A DNA stretch of 64,000 nt from Loxodes magnus (Eukaryota; Ciliophora; Karyorelictea; Loxodida; Loxodidae), in NCBI GenBank assembly GCA_946699065.1, contig CAMPDV010001775.1, forward strand, positions 36,653-100,652. The letters are read 5' to 3'. Below, piece by piece: positions 13,201 through 25,560 of this stretch. The first letter of the stretch is position 1; every line of letters starts with the position of its first letter. Below the pieces are notes generated by a model. It saw nothing but the letters and a program-made list of their open reading frames with translations. It did no database searches and had not been told where the DNA came from. The position numbers and the translations under genes were made by a program.

Positions 13201-14405
13201 GAGGAAGTATTATTGAATAATAGCTGCTTTAACCATCAGGCTCTTTATCATTGGTTGAATAAGACATCTCTATTGTTTAAATTCCTGTAGGAGGATTTTA
13301 GCTTGGCCCAGGTCATATTATATCAGCCTTTTTTATTACTTGCTTGGCTTTAATTTCGTAGATTTCTACAGGAACTCTATTTTATAGATTGTAAACTGAA
13401 AACTGTAAGTTAATGTTTCGATTAGTAAAAATCAAATGCTAGACTTAAGGGAAAAAAGATTTAAAGGTACTTTCTTGTTATGATGTAGCTTGATTCTAAA
13501 AATGATCTATAAAAGTGAATAGATATTTAGCATAATAAGCTGTTAGTTCAAAATAGTTAGCAGGAATGAAACTTTTAGGAGTTAATGCTATAATTCCATT
13601 ATCTAAAATACTTAAATTAATTTTTGATTTATTTTGTACTAAGGAAGTAATATCAGGCTTTATTAAATTGGAAGATTCTAGTCCTATAACTCAAGCATAT
13701 TAATCTCCCGCTAATTTATAGAAAGTAGCGAAATTAAGTATATAAGCTTATCAGCACACATCTGCTTACATAAAAACATAAGATGAGCCATAAATCCTAA
13801 TTGCTTTAGAAACTTCTACCTTAAGTCTCTCTTAAATATAGCTATTATTACACTAAGCTTGATTTAGTCCATAATAGGAGTCTAAAGGAATATTCACTGA
13901 AGTACTTATAAGTTACTTGCTCTTGCTTAAGAAATCAGCAGCTTTGTAGAATCTAGCCTCTTATTAGTTAATTTAAGTTATTTTTCTGAAGTTCAGCTCC
14001 AAAAATAAAGATTGTAAAGCTTAACCTTCTTATTAGTAGCTAGGCATTATTCAATAAATATTCTACTTTGAGAAATAAAAATCACTTCTATAAGCAACGA
14101 AAACTAAGTAATCAAGGTAGGAAAGTTTTTATGTGTATAAAAGGTTGAATGTTATATCTAAAATAGCTTAGATTTTTAAACTTTCCATCTTTTCTTCCAG
14201 CTCATCCATTTACAAGTTCTCAAAATCTATAGTCAAAGGAAATGTGATGTAACTGGAATTAAATTTGCTTTGCTGAATAAACTTGCAAAGGAAATCAGAA
14301 AGGTGAGGGATAGTATGGTTGGAACTTATAATGGCTATATTAAATGAGCTTGCTTTTATAAGTACACAAAAAAGCGCTAGCAATAAAATCATTTTTTAAC
14401 TTAAG
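10236..14405 (-). repeat. Long direct repeat, partner of 29710-33836
   Basis: The two segments, both minus-sense, are near identical over about 4.2 kb, including the short 3' flank ending in the shared TCTTTAATCAATTAATATTT block. They differ mainly in the low-complexity C-terminal tail through in-frame indels. This indicates a recent segmental duplication or ongoing conversion. Confidence 0.85.
10262..14392 (-). CDS. Receptor-like polytopic membrane protein, copy 2 (stop lost)
   Basis: One unbroken frame starts at ATG 14392 with the same signal peptide as copy 1 and runs about 1376 codons. Domains: signal peptide; PBP type I-like ectodomain to about residue 790; then hydrophobic segments including LNLIVMLALLAYTFIILII, FPIIVYWIIYFTFLGIS, IMSLVLSSISLIIYLPL and VISFSLVSYISLLATIG (7-8 in all); the NYLRQLKPDYENLFRFAFRP block; and an acidic Gln-rich cytoplasmic tail with EEQ repeats. 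Under standard rules it would look like a 60-residue ORF. A 4-nt insertion next to the position of the copy 3 stop moves the terminating TGA out of frame, so translation would continue to 9716 unless the TAA TAA at 10262-10267 can terminate. Function is probably sensing of an external ligand; the ligand is unknown. Confidence 0.75.
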
Positions 14406-14516
14406 AAAATAGAAATGAAAACATTCTAAGATATTCAATTAAATAGCTATGGGTTTATTGATATAAGTGTTTATAAATAAATTAGATTTTCTTTTATGCA
14501 AATAAAGCCTAACTAG

Positions 14517-17500
14517 TTTTAATATATAATTGATTATGTAGTCCCTACAAAATGTTTATTATAATAGAAATAAATCAAATAAAGGCTTTTCAACCTACTT
14601 TTATTCCTAAAATAACAAAACGTAGATATATTAAACTAAAAAATAATAAAAAAAAACAAATAAGCTTAACTGGTAAAACAGTAGTAAAGATGTTTACTAA
14701 TGAAATAATTTTTTATTTGACTCTAATAATTTTTCAATGTAAAATATCATAAATTTATTATTTAAATTTAATTTAACTTAACTTAAAAAAAATAGTTTTA
14801 GGTAAAAAGTTTTAATTTATTTTAAATAAATTTAAATATTTTCTATTTAAACAAAAATTTTTTTTTTAAAATTATTGATCAGCTATGCTGGGATTATCAT
14901 ATCATATAAGCAATTTATTTATTTACTCCTAGCGAAAAATTTAATGATAAATTTATTTATTATTAATATTAATTTTAAATAATTAGTTTTGGTATATCAA
15001 TTTTTAATGTAAGAGAATGAATAAATAAAATAAAATTAATAATAATCTAAAAAAATAATAATTGTTGTCTTAAATAAGGATATTTTTCTATAAATAAGAG
15101 TCAGCTGATATAAAAATAACTCTAGGCTTTAGTAAACAACTTAATTAATTTTAGGTTCTTTATTGTAACTAGTGAGATAAAACTATACAAATGTATTAGC
15201 TTACTAGGAGTATTTAAATGATTTTTACACATATCAATAAAAAGAAACTACACATAATAACTTAAACATCTTTATAAATGATTTATTAAGTTATTAAATT
15301 GAGATCTTTTATTATTCTTATATGTTCATGTTAAAGAAGTTAATTTAATAAGAGTTTTTAAATTAAAAATTCTAAAATTTTAACTTTAATATCTCATCTT
15401 AATTCTAATGGCTATGACTAAATTCCCGCAGAGACTTTATGATTTACTAATATTTATAGAATTTAATATTTTAGTATAGAATCTACATCACTTAAGTTAT
15501 AGTATAATATTTTTAATTTGAAGAAATTAATGCAAAATAGTGATCACTTGCTTTTTTCACATTATATTAAGATATAATAGCTTTACTTTTTATATTAGAT
15601 GTAGAGTTAACTTCTTGATGATTCAAACGCTTTTAGGTATCATTTGGAAAATTAAAAATAGTTAAAAGGAAATTAAATAACAAATCCAAAAAAAGCTTAA
15701 AAAATCATTAAAATAATTACTATTACAAAAAAACTTTCTAACACTTATAAAAATTAGAGAAGATTGTAATCAAACATTTCTAACTGAAGTTCAAATATTA
15801 AATAAATCTTTAGAGCTTTGCTAAATAAGCACTTAAACCTATCTTAAAAAACCAACTAAATGATTTAAAATATTCAAAATTAATGTTTAAAACTTAAATA
15901 ATTACAATTAATTATGTTGCTTTTATATGTAAGAAATATTAAAATTTTATTGAAAATAATACAATATTCAAAAAACCAGCAACCTCCTTTTGAAATTATT
16001 TTTTTATATTCCTTTTAAATAATATATATTCTTAATTTATTATGAAACATTTTAAAATTTAAATAAATCTAATAAAATAAATATAAAATTTAAAATAAAG
16101 AAATATACAAATAATTTATTTTTAAGCAAAAAAATTCTTAATAAATTAAAAATTTTATCGACTTAAGAAATTAAAATAAATTAAAACATTTTTTTAATTT
16201 TTATATCTTTAAACTTAAAAATTTATAATGATAAATTTAAAGCTTAATAATGCTAAAAAAATTGAATTGTCAATTCATTAATTTTTCCCTTAAAATTATT
16301 ATTATATTACTTTAATAATATAATATATAGAGCTGTATTTATTTCTTGGAACAAATATCTAAACTTTGAAGTAAAGTTTGTTTAAAATTTTTAAGAAAAA
16401 TAATTATTAATTTTACTAAAAAAGGAAAAATAATATCATCAAATTTTATTAAGTTTATTATTAAATTTTCTATTCATTTATTTTAAAAAAAAGAATATAA
16501 TTTTGACTGTTTTTATAAAATATTTATTTTATAACTTATAAAAAAATATTTTAGAAGAATTTTTAATATTGAAATAGAATTTTAAAAATAATAAAAGATA
16601 AAAAATAAATAAAAGACATTAAAGCACTTTAAAAATAAACATAAATAAAATTATTTTATTAAGATATTTTTAATTGAAAAACTATTAAAAATATATTTAA
16701 GTGAGTATATAAAATTAAATTAATTAATTATATAATTTAAGCAAGTTTAAAAATATCTAAAAATTAAGTTATTAATTTTAAATTTAAATTTTCTAAATAA
16801 AAATAAATACAAGGAGGATATATTTAAATAAATTTAAAAGGTTCTAAAATACTTATTTCTATTTAAATAAAAATCTTCATTATTTAAAATATTAATTCTT
16901 ATTTTTGGTATAAAATTTGTAAAAAGAGACAAAAATTTAAATAAAAATTTTTATAATTTCCTCTTAAATTTTTTAATTAAAAAAAAGAAGTTTTTTGATA
17001 AAATTAAATTTATTTGGCTTAAAAATTAAATTTTAGATTTTTATTTATTTAATTTTAATAACTTGGATTCTTTTAGTAATTTAATGTAATAATTTTTTAT
17101 TCAAGTTTTATTTTAGCTCCTATTTTATTTTATTTAAAGTTATTTTAGTAGTAAATTATATAGAAAATGTAATAATTTTTTTTACAACATTAAATTTAAG
17201 CAGAAATGAAATTATAAATAATAAAAAATTTAGGATTATTTTATTTTATATCTAACTTTAGTTCAATAAACTCTCTTGCTCTATTTTAAAAGATAATTAA
17301 TTATTATCTTTTATTTAATCTATTTTACATTTCTTTTGCTATTTTTTAACTTTATAATTTTTTTATTAATTTCAACTTTTTATAAAATATCACTTATTTT
17401 AATTATTAAACTTATTTTTTGTTCACTTTTATTTAAATTTTAAATCTTATGCTTTTGTAAAATATTTTTCTACAATTATTTTAATTTTTAGCAAATATTT

Positions 17501-20500
17501 ATATTTGTTTAATTCTAAGCTATTTAAATTTAATAATTTTTTATATAACTTGCAAGACATTTATAGATATTACCTTAATAATTTTTGATTTCTATTATAT
17601 TTTCAAAAGCATCCTCTTATTCAACTTTTATATTTTTTATAATTAAGAATTGAGTAGTTTATCTTGGTATAGATCAAAAAGCAATTTTATTATATTTTTC
17701 AATAATAGTTATAAAATTTAAAATATAATGGTTGTTAAGCGAATTTTGTTATTTTTTTAATAAAAATTTAAACTAAAATATGATATTATATATATTTAAA
17801 TTTTATTAAAGAATAAAGATTTATTATTATTATATCCGTTAAAATGTTCTTCGCATAAAAGATATTTACAAATTAAAACTTAATTTCTTTTATTTAAAAA
17901 ATTAATTTGTATTTAGTTAATTTATTAACTAATATTTATTTTTTATATTATTTTACTACATTTAAATATGTTCGTCATAAAATAATTTAAAACATTCTTT
18001 TTATTTGTTTAATAAATATTTGAGAATCTTAGAATATTCATATAATCAAATATTTATTACTAAATTCTTTAACATTTTTACCAAAATTTAAAGACCAAAA
18101 ATCTCCTAAAATATTCTGAAAATTTGCCGCAGCTCTATAGATTTCATTATATTTAAATACTAGTTTATTCTAATATTTTTTGAGAGATCATCTAAAATAC
18201 AATAAAAATATAAAAATTTTATTATAAATTTAACAAAAATTGTTTTTAAAAATAATAAAATTAAAAAAATATAGCCATAAATACTAAAAATTAAATATAA
18301 AGTTACTTTTATCATTTATAATTTTATTAGTAATAATTTATTAAAGAAAAATGAAAATGATACCTTTTAAATAAATTTTAGAAAGAAATTTATTTTACTA
18401 AAGTTCATCTAACAATTGTAACTCAATTTTTTGTTATTTAACATAAAAATCCAAATGATAGAGAAATAATACCTATCTATCTTTAAAAAATAATTAATTT
18501 TTTGTGGAAAATTTAAATTTTAAAGAATATTTTGTATATTAAAAATTTAATAGAAATTTTCATTATAAGTTATGACTTGCAATATAATGAGAAGGAATAT
18601 AAAAAGATAGAACTTTTATTAATCAAATAAATATTAAAAATAAAAATAATTTAGATATCCTTAATTTTTATATAAACTAAAGAAAATTAAAATTAAAAAG
18701 AAAGCAAAAAAATAATTAAGTGTTTAAAGAACTTGGTTTTAGTATTTTTGCATTTAGAAAAGAAGTTATAATATTTAGTTGAAGATATTTTTAAATAAAT
18801 TAATAATTTATTAGTTGAAAATTTTCTCATATTTTGAAGAAGAAAATTTTTTTTTAAATTGAATAAATAATTTATATTTATTTAATTTGAATTAAAATTT
18901 AATTAATTTCAAACAATTATAAATAAACTAAATTAGAAAATTTTTATGACTGAAATATTAATTGGCATTTACAACTTATAAAGACTTCAACTAGAAAATA
19001 GTTCATATCTTGAAAAAAATAAAAAGCTATCTTAGATATATCGAAGATATCTAGAAATAAAATCTAGTAATTATTATTGTTCAAATAAAAAATAAGTATT
19101 TAAGAAAATTTAGAAAATGAAAAAATTTTATTTATTTCACTTTATTTATTTTTTTAATTTTTAAAAATATAAAAGTTTATTTACATCATATAATTATTTA
19201 ACAATATATAATCAATCTTTAAAAGTTAATTTAACTTAGATTTAATTTTATATTTTTTTCTATCTTCAAGTATAAAAACTGATATAATTTTCCTAGTAAA
19301 ATTATTAGTCTTAATATTCAAATTCCTTATATAATTTAATCTTTTTTCATAAATTTAGAATTAAAAAGTTAATTTAATCTTTAAAAATCCTTAGTATTAG
19401 AGAGTTTTAATATAATATCCAAATTTCCTCCTTTAATAAAATAAATACGAAAATTTTATTATACTATATATAGGTATTGACTAAAAAATAAAAAGATTCT
19501 TCTGTAAGCGACTATTCATTTTTATAAATAATAAAAAGCTTCAAAAATAAGCTTTTATTCATAATTTTTATAAGCTTTATCTTATAATTTTATTTATTAT
19601 TGATTCACTTAAAATATATCTAAATTTAAACTATTTTTCTATAATAATAACTATCTAAATTTTAATTCTTTTTAAATTTTTTTTAACAATTAGATTATTT
19701 TTAATTAGGCTATAAAATGGAAAGCGATAAAAATCTATAAAATCCCTCATATAATTTATAATTGTTTAAAATTATCCAATTACGAAATTCATACTTAATA
19801 CATTTTAAGATTAATTTTATATTTCTTTGTATGTTTAGTTATCAATTTTTATTTTTGTCTAGTTATATAAAGCTATATTTAATATCCCCTTTAAATAAAG
19901 TTTTATTTTATTAGACTAAAGTTAATTAAAAAATGCTAAATCAATTTTTAAATTTCACCTATAAAATTTTATTTTTCCTATATTTTACTAAGAATATATA
20001 AAATGTAAAATTTCTCTATGTACTATTAAGTTTGATTATTCCTTTAGCAACATCAAAAAGATAGTAAAAATAAGTTTAACTTATACAACTTAGAAGCATT
20101 TTTTTAATTACGTTTTATCGTTTGCTTGTTTTATCTCTGAATTTATTTGATGCTTTTATTCGATTTATTTACATCAGATTTCTCTTGATAATTAAAAATA
20201 AGCAATATATAAGATTGAATATTTAGAGATTTTAAATCAATAAGTGTGTATTTAGAATACTAGTGGTAGAAATGAACTGAAGGAAGCATTATTAAGTATT
20301 TTGCATAAATTTCAATTTTTCTATCACACGAATATTGGTATGAAAGAACAAAATTCATAGTGTATTTTAAGTTCTATCTGATTTCCAGAATATCATTTGA
20401 GGTAATTTATTTTTAGTTTTTGCTTTTTTTTTCATTCTGAATTTGAAATTTAAACTCCTGTGACTTTATCAATTTTTCTAAAAACTAAAACTTTTTATTT

Positions 20501-21703
20501 TTAATTTAAAAAATAAGAAAATAAGATTGGAGTACTCTTTTAACTAGAGATATAAATTAACCTAATAAAGCTTATTTTAATTATAAATTTTATAGAGGTA
20601 TGAACAACTATTTGGATATTATTTATTCCAAACTAAGAAAGAAAGGCTTAGAACATTATTAAACTATTTGAAACTAATAAATAGATTTGCATTCAAAATT
20701 TTTGATTTACCTTTGTATTTAAATAATAATGTGATCCTAGAAAACTTAAATAAAACACATAAATAAAAAATTTTATTTTAGTTTTTTCAGTTTCCTTTTA
20801 GCTAAATTATTTCTTTCTTTTATAGATATTTAAAATTTCTTGTAAATTAAGGTTTCATTACGTTAGATATAAGTTAAAAAATAGTTATATAATAAAGATT
20901 CCTAAGCTTTCTATTCATATTATTAATTTCCAACATTCATAAAATATATTAGCATCTTTATTAAAAGGGAGATATTGCTCTCTTCAATCTTTATATATAA
21001 CTAAATAATAATTATCTTTCATAAATTTAAGAGAAATATTCAAGATTTGCTTACTAAAAAAATTAATTAAAATGATAAGTCACACAAAAATAAATGCTTA
21101 ATTTAAATTAGATTCTTTCTTTGATAAATGAGAATTTAAAAATATACAAAATCGATATAATAAATTTAGAGTATCCTTTATTTAAATCTTTATTCCAAAT
21201 AAATTTATTATAATCTTCAAACAGTATAAAGAATTTATAATAATGAAGAATCACAGTATAAAGATCTTAAAATAAATCTTCAACTTCTTATTATTCTTCG
21301 TTGTATTAGAACTAAAAGCTTTAATATATAATAATTTATTATTCATATTTAACTTTTAGTCTAATCAAAGTACACTAAAATTAAAATTTATAAAGAAATT
21401 AAATTTCAATTATAAGTGCTTAGAAAGCCTTTATAATCTATTTTAGTCAATTCAAATAAGCTTTAAAGAAATATTTAAAGATATTTGTGAGGTCTTCTAT
21501 ACATCTAATATGCTTTGTAAAAATAGTAAAAAGCCTATCATAATTTTTAATTTCTTTCTATGATATAGTCTTTTAGTATATTTTAGATTATAATAGATAT
21601 AAAGGCTTTATATAGTCTTTTAAACTAAAAGATAAACTTAAGTTTCATAAAATTTAAAATAATTAAGGTAAAAGTAAAAGTCGTTTATTATCTTTACAGC
21701 TGA
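14517..21703. other. Long AT-rich gene-free stretch
   Basis: About 7 kb of very AT-rich DNA with no supported gene. A slightly less AT-rich part at 20090-20460 can be read on the minus strand, but without a motif, paralog or clear start, so I do not call it. Short standard-code ORFs at 14552-14752 look accidental. Confidence 0.5.
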
Positions 21704-22588
21704 TCATTATTTGGAGTATTCAAAATTTCCATAGTTACCTTGGTATCTCAGTAAATATTAATTATATAAGTTAAATTTCTCCTAGTTCCAGCTACCATAT
21801 TATAAAGGAAATGTATAATCTTAATATATTGCTTTTTGCTAACTCCAGAAATTATTCTAATTTTAATTTTATTGATATTCAAGTTACTAATAATCAACTT
21901 AAAACTTATTGTGAGAAACATTCTAAATCTACTGAGCCATTTATTTTTAATTTGTTTAACATTTATTTTTTTAAAACGGTGTAAAAGCACTTTTTATGCT
22001 AGATTAGTTCTCCTAAGGTATTTTATTATTGATTTAAGATTCAAATAATTGTCGTTAACACATTACTTATTCGACTTATTATAAAACTTTTTCTTATTAC
22101 TACTTATCTTATTCAATTTGCTTTAGATTTTCTTCTTGTTAAGTTAAATTTATGCTTTGACTTTCAGTTTGATTGCGAGTTTATGTTTGAGCAGGGTTTT
22201 GGGAAAGAGTTAAAGTTCTCTTGCATAAGTTTTTTCTTTTTTTATTTTTGTTTTTCATTCTTTACGTTTTTCTTAATTAAGAGTAGTAATGATTTTTTAT
22301 TGCGTTATCTGTTCTGCCTGGTAAATGTTTAGCAATTTTTGCCCAACTATTTCCAAGAAGTTTATGCTACTATTCAAATATTTCTTCCTCTTCTTTAGTC
22401 CAGTCATTTTTTTAAACATCTGGATCTAAATGATTATACCACCTTTCTCTGCATTACTTTCCAGTTCTTTTAGCAAACTGAAACTCATCAACAAGCTTCT
22501 AAGAAATAATATTCCAAGATTTAAGTCCGAATTAGTCAACTAAATTAGTGATAGCTTAATCTTCTTTTTCACTCCAAGATCTGCGCAT
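21704..22588 (-). CDS. R2R3 Myb-like DNA-binding protein
   Basis: A 294-residue nuclear transcription-factor-like protein. Two Myb repeats occupy residues 1-108: repeat one has Trp5, Trp25 and Trp50 (RRSWSEKEDQ ... RTGKQCRERWYNHLDP), repeat two has Trp63, Trp82 and the recognition-helix sequence PGRTDNAIKNHYYS, with Tyr in place of the third Trp. These spacings are those of animal and plant R2R3 Myb domains, which bind DNA through the third helix of each repeat. The rest is Gln/Asn-rich and disordered. Start ATG 22588 sits directly before the first repeat; the terminal codons are TAA (Gln) then TGA at 21704-21706. All Trp codons are TGG here, and TGA appears only as the stop. It is divergent from the gene at 22874 across a 285-nt shared upstream region. 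Confidence 0.93.
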
Positions 22589-22599
22589 TTATTTATTAT

Positions 22600-22621
22600 T
22601 TACTGAATGAGCGTTCAGTAA
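22600..22621. promoter_or_regulatory. Perfect hairpin in divergent upstream region
   Basis: TTACTGAA and its exact complement TTCAGTAA flank a 6-nt loop, 12 nt upstream of the Myb start codon and in the 285 nt shared with the divergent gene at 22874. It could be a dyad operator, possibly autoregulatory, or an RNA hairpin in the Myb 5' leader. It is not a consensus Myb site. Confidence 0.4.
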
Positions 22622-22873
22622 TTTAAACAAAATTAAATTAAATAAAGTTAGTTTAAATCATTTTTAATTCAATCTGTTTAAATTAAATTCTAACTTTCCC
22701 CTTTTCTTTATTTGCTTCTTATAACTTACTTTTATCAATCCTTCCTTTAAACTTTACTATAGTTCTTCTTTAATTTAGTCTTTTATGCTGAAACTGCTTA
22801 TAATTTGAATAGACAAATTAATAGCTTATTATCTCTACATAGGTTATTCCCTTTTGACTTCTTTTCAGTTTCA

Positions 22874-25560
22874 ATGGAACGAGAATTTTTGTAGTACTTA
22901 GTTCAACTAACATAACTTAATTGAACGTCAACTATTTAATATTAGGATATAAAGGATTAGAAAAGGTAGATCAGCATTCTAATAGACTCTCTTAATAGTA
23001 ACTAAAGCATTTATTTAAATAATCCAACACCTTTAGTTTTTAATTCTTTTTATTACTTTAGTGTATTCTACAGTGTATTATATAAAGACCTTTATAACTA
23101 TTTCCTTAATCTATAATATTAACTGCTTGAAATCAATAAGTTTCTGATAACTTTAGAAAGCTTAAGGTTATTTAAGTAGTTTAGATTACTAAATTCGTTT
23201 TATATCTCAAACAATTTTTTTAACTAGTTATTTATTAAGATATAACTACAAAATAAAGGCATCATGAAACTTTTAAATACTCTACTTAATAAAAATAACC
23301 ATTCCTTTTCTTCTTAATCTCTTCATATTATTTTATTTCTATCTATTATTATAAATTAACTCTACAGACCTACATCTTAAGAAATAGAAGCTACTAAAAG
23401 AATAATATTGTCATTCCTTTTTATATAATGAGTCTAGGAATTAACAATACTATTTATGTTTATCTGTCCTAAGTTATGGATGTATTTAATTGAAATTATA
23501 TCTTTGCTATAGTTATTAATATTTATATTAATATCATTAGGATAGTAAGAGTTGGTTTATTATATTCTTTGTTTATATCTGAGGAAAGAGGTAAATTGTT
23601 AGTTTCCTTTGTTTATACTTAAAAATAATAAACCATTTTTTAAATTTCTAGTTAAAGGATATTAAATTAGTTTCTATTTTGATTACTCTTTAAGTCTTAA
23701 ATTTCAGAATCTAGGCTATTGAACAAGTTAAATAGGTTTTAAATCTAACTAGGACTAAATTGCAAAAGGGAGTAACTCTTGAAAGCATAATAATAGGAAT
23801 TAATGAAGAAAAAAATTAAATGATTGAAGATAAAATTAAGCTTTAAAGAAAGATTAAGAGAATAAATATAAATGATATAATTAATAATAATAGCTATGCT
23901 TTACACTTTAGAAGAGATAAGTATTTTTATACAACTTTAAAATTGGAGCTTACATGAAGTTTAATTGAAATAATAAATATAGACTACACAAATTTAAACT
24001 AAAGGAATAGAGTAGATTAGACACATGTAAATTAAATCTACTAAGTATGATGTATATTATGTAAATAATCTTAGTTATTATACAATTTATTTATTAAGAA
24101 CAATAGCAAAATAGCAAATCATAAAGTCATGTAGTTTCATTAATCCATTAGTTTATCTTACCGTTTTATCCAAAATCAGGCTTAATTAAAAGCATAACAT
24201 AAGTTAAGTTCTTTTTATTTTTTCGTTTTACTTTTGGAAAAAAGCTTTGATTTTTTTGTTTCTCTTATAGTGGGAATCATAGCTATTTTTATTTGGCATA
24301 AAGGCGAGGATATTAAATTGTCTGTGATTTCTAGGACTAAATTATCTTAAGATATTATTAAACCTTCAATAAATAGCTAACTAAAATTTTCTAAATTCTA
24401 TCATAATATTTTCCTAGAAATCTAATTTTACTATATCTCAGGTACCTACCTATAACATCAAGAAAATAAAGCTTATTAAAATTAAATAAAATCATATTCT
24501 AATTAAATTTAATAGCCAAGCTATAAAGTCTAGATTATATTTATAAGAATAAATATTTTATTATAAAGCTTGGTATTGAAATAAGTAATAGCAACTAGAA
24601 ATTTAATTATTGCTTAAAGGAACTTTAATAAATCATGTTAGTCTTTATTTATACAATTTTAAAATGTCTGCTGCAATTTAAAAATTTTAAAGTTTTTAAG
24701 AAAGTTTTATTATTAAGAGGAAAATTGATAATAAGAAGAGGAACGAAGAGAAAAGTGCTAGTAAAAATAAGAATGATTTAGTCTACAATAAGAAGAATTA
24801 ATAGTTTGCTTATTAAAATAAAAAATTAACTCTTATGCAGTTTCATAAAATAAGTAGTTGGCTTATTCTTTACTTAAAGATTTTAGCAAGTCTTTATTTA
24901 AGTTAATAAACTAATGATTACAAGATCATATCAATTTATATAGAAATAATTATTATTTTATAAAGAGCATAAAAGAAACTAAGTTTAAGATAAAATTACA
25001 TAAGAATATTCCAAAATGCTAGAAACCATAATTTATTCTTAAAATATTTTTAATTAAAATCTCTTATATCTCTGATTGATATATTAATAGCTGTAGTCGT
25101 AAAAAATTCTATCAGTTATGTGCAAATACTTTCTGGTTAACTTTATCAAAATTTTCAAGCTTATCTTTCATTATAATATCGAAATTTTAAATTTGGTTCC
25201 TTTTATTATATTAATTTTATTTTTAGATCAAGCTTGATAGAACTAAGCTCTACAGAGAAAATTATATAAAAGTTTAATAAATATTTTATAGTTTTTATAC
25301 TGAATTTTACAAGTATATTCTAAACAAAGAGAAAACATTAATTTCTAGTTTCAATCTTTCTTTTATTTTATAATGGTCTCGAGAGATGCAGAAAGAGAGA
25401 AAATTTCATTAAAAAAAATGATATTTAACTAAGAAAAAAAAGCGAAATTTAGAGTAGAATTTCTTTTATTTACACTAAAATAAAAACAATAGTTCATTAT
25501 TCAAGCAAAGATCGATAAAATAAAGATTATTAATAGATTTGCCTCGTTTATACAAGCTGA
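22874..25560 (+). CDS. Predicted multi-spanning membrane protein, unknown family, three exons
   Basis: ATG 22874 begins a frame that, with two short introns, gives about 880 residues ending at TGA 25558-25560. Exon 1 (22874-23669) has hydrophobic stretches such as LHIILFLSIIIN and EIISLLQLLIFILISL. Exon 2 (23695-24572) has KLQKGVTLESIIIGINEEKN, ALHFRRDKYFYTTLKLEL and a strong membrane segment FFVSLIVGIIAIFIW. Exon 3 (24592-25560) carries no in-frame TGA over 323 codons and has a basic K/N-rich start. The two frame changes are each explained by a GT-AG intron of 25 and 19 nt, sizes like others in this window. I do not recognise the family; a channel or sensor is possible. Divergent from the Myb gene. 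Exon joins and even gene unity are inference. Confidence 0.45.
23670..23694 (+). other. Candidate 25-nt intron
   Basis: GTTTCT...TTTAAG, phase 1. Removing it joins ...FLVKGYQ to ILNFRIQAIEQVK in one frame. It is the only GT-AG pair of suitable length I found at the frame change. Confidence 0.4.
24573..24591 (+). other. Candidate 19-nt intron
   Basis: GTATTGAAATAAGTAATAG, phase 0. Removal connects exon 2 to the long TGA-free frame that ends at 25560. Confidence 0.45.

Noticed and set aside
21748-22048. Overlapping standard-code ORFs on both strands
   Set aside because: Both are other-frame readings of the Gln-rich C-terminal half of the Myb gene.
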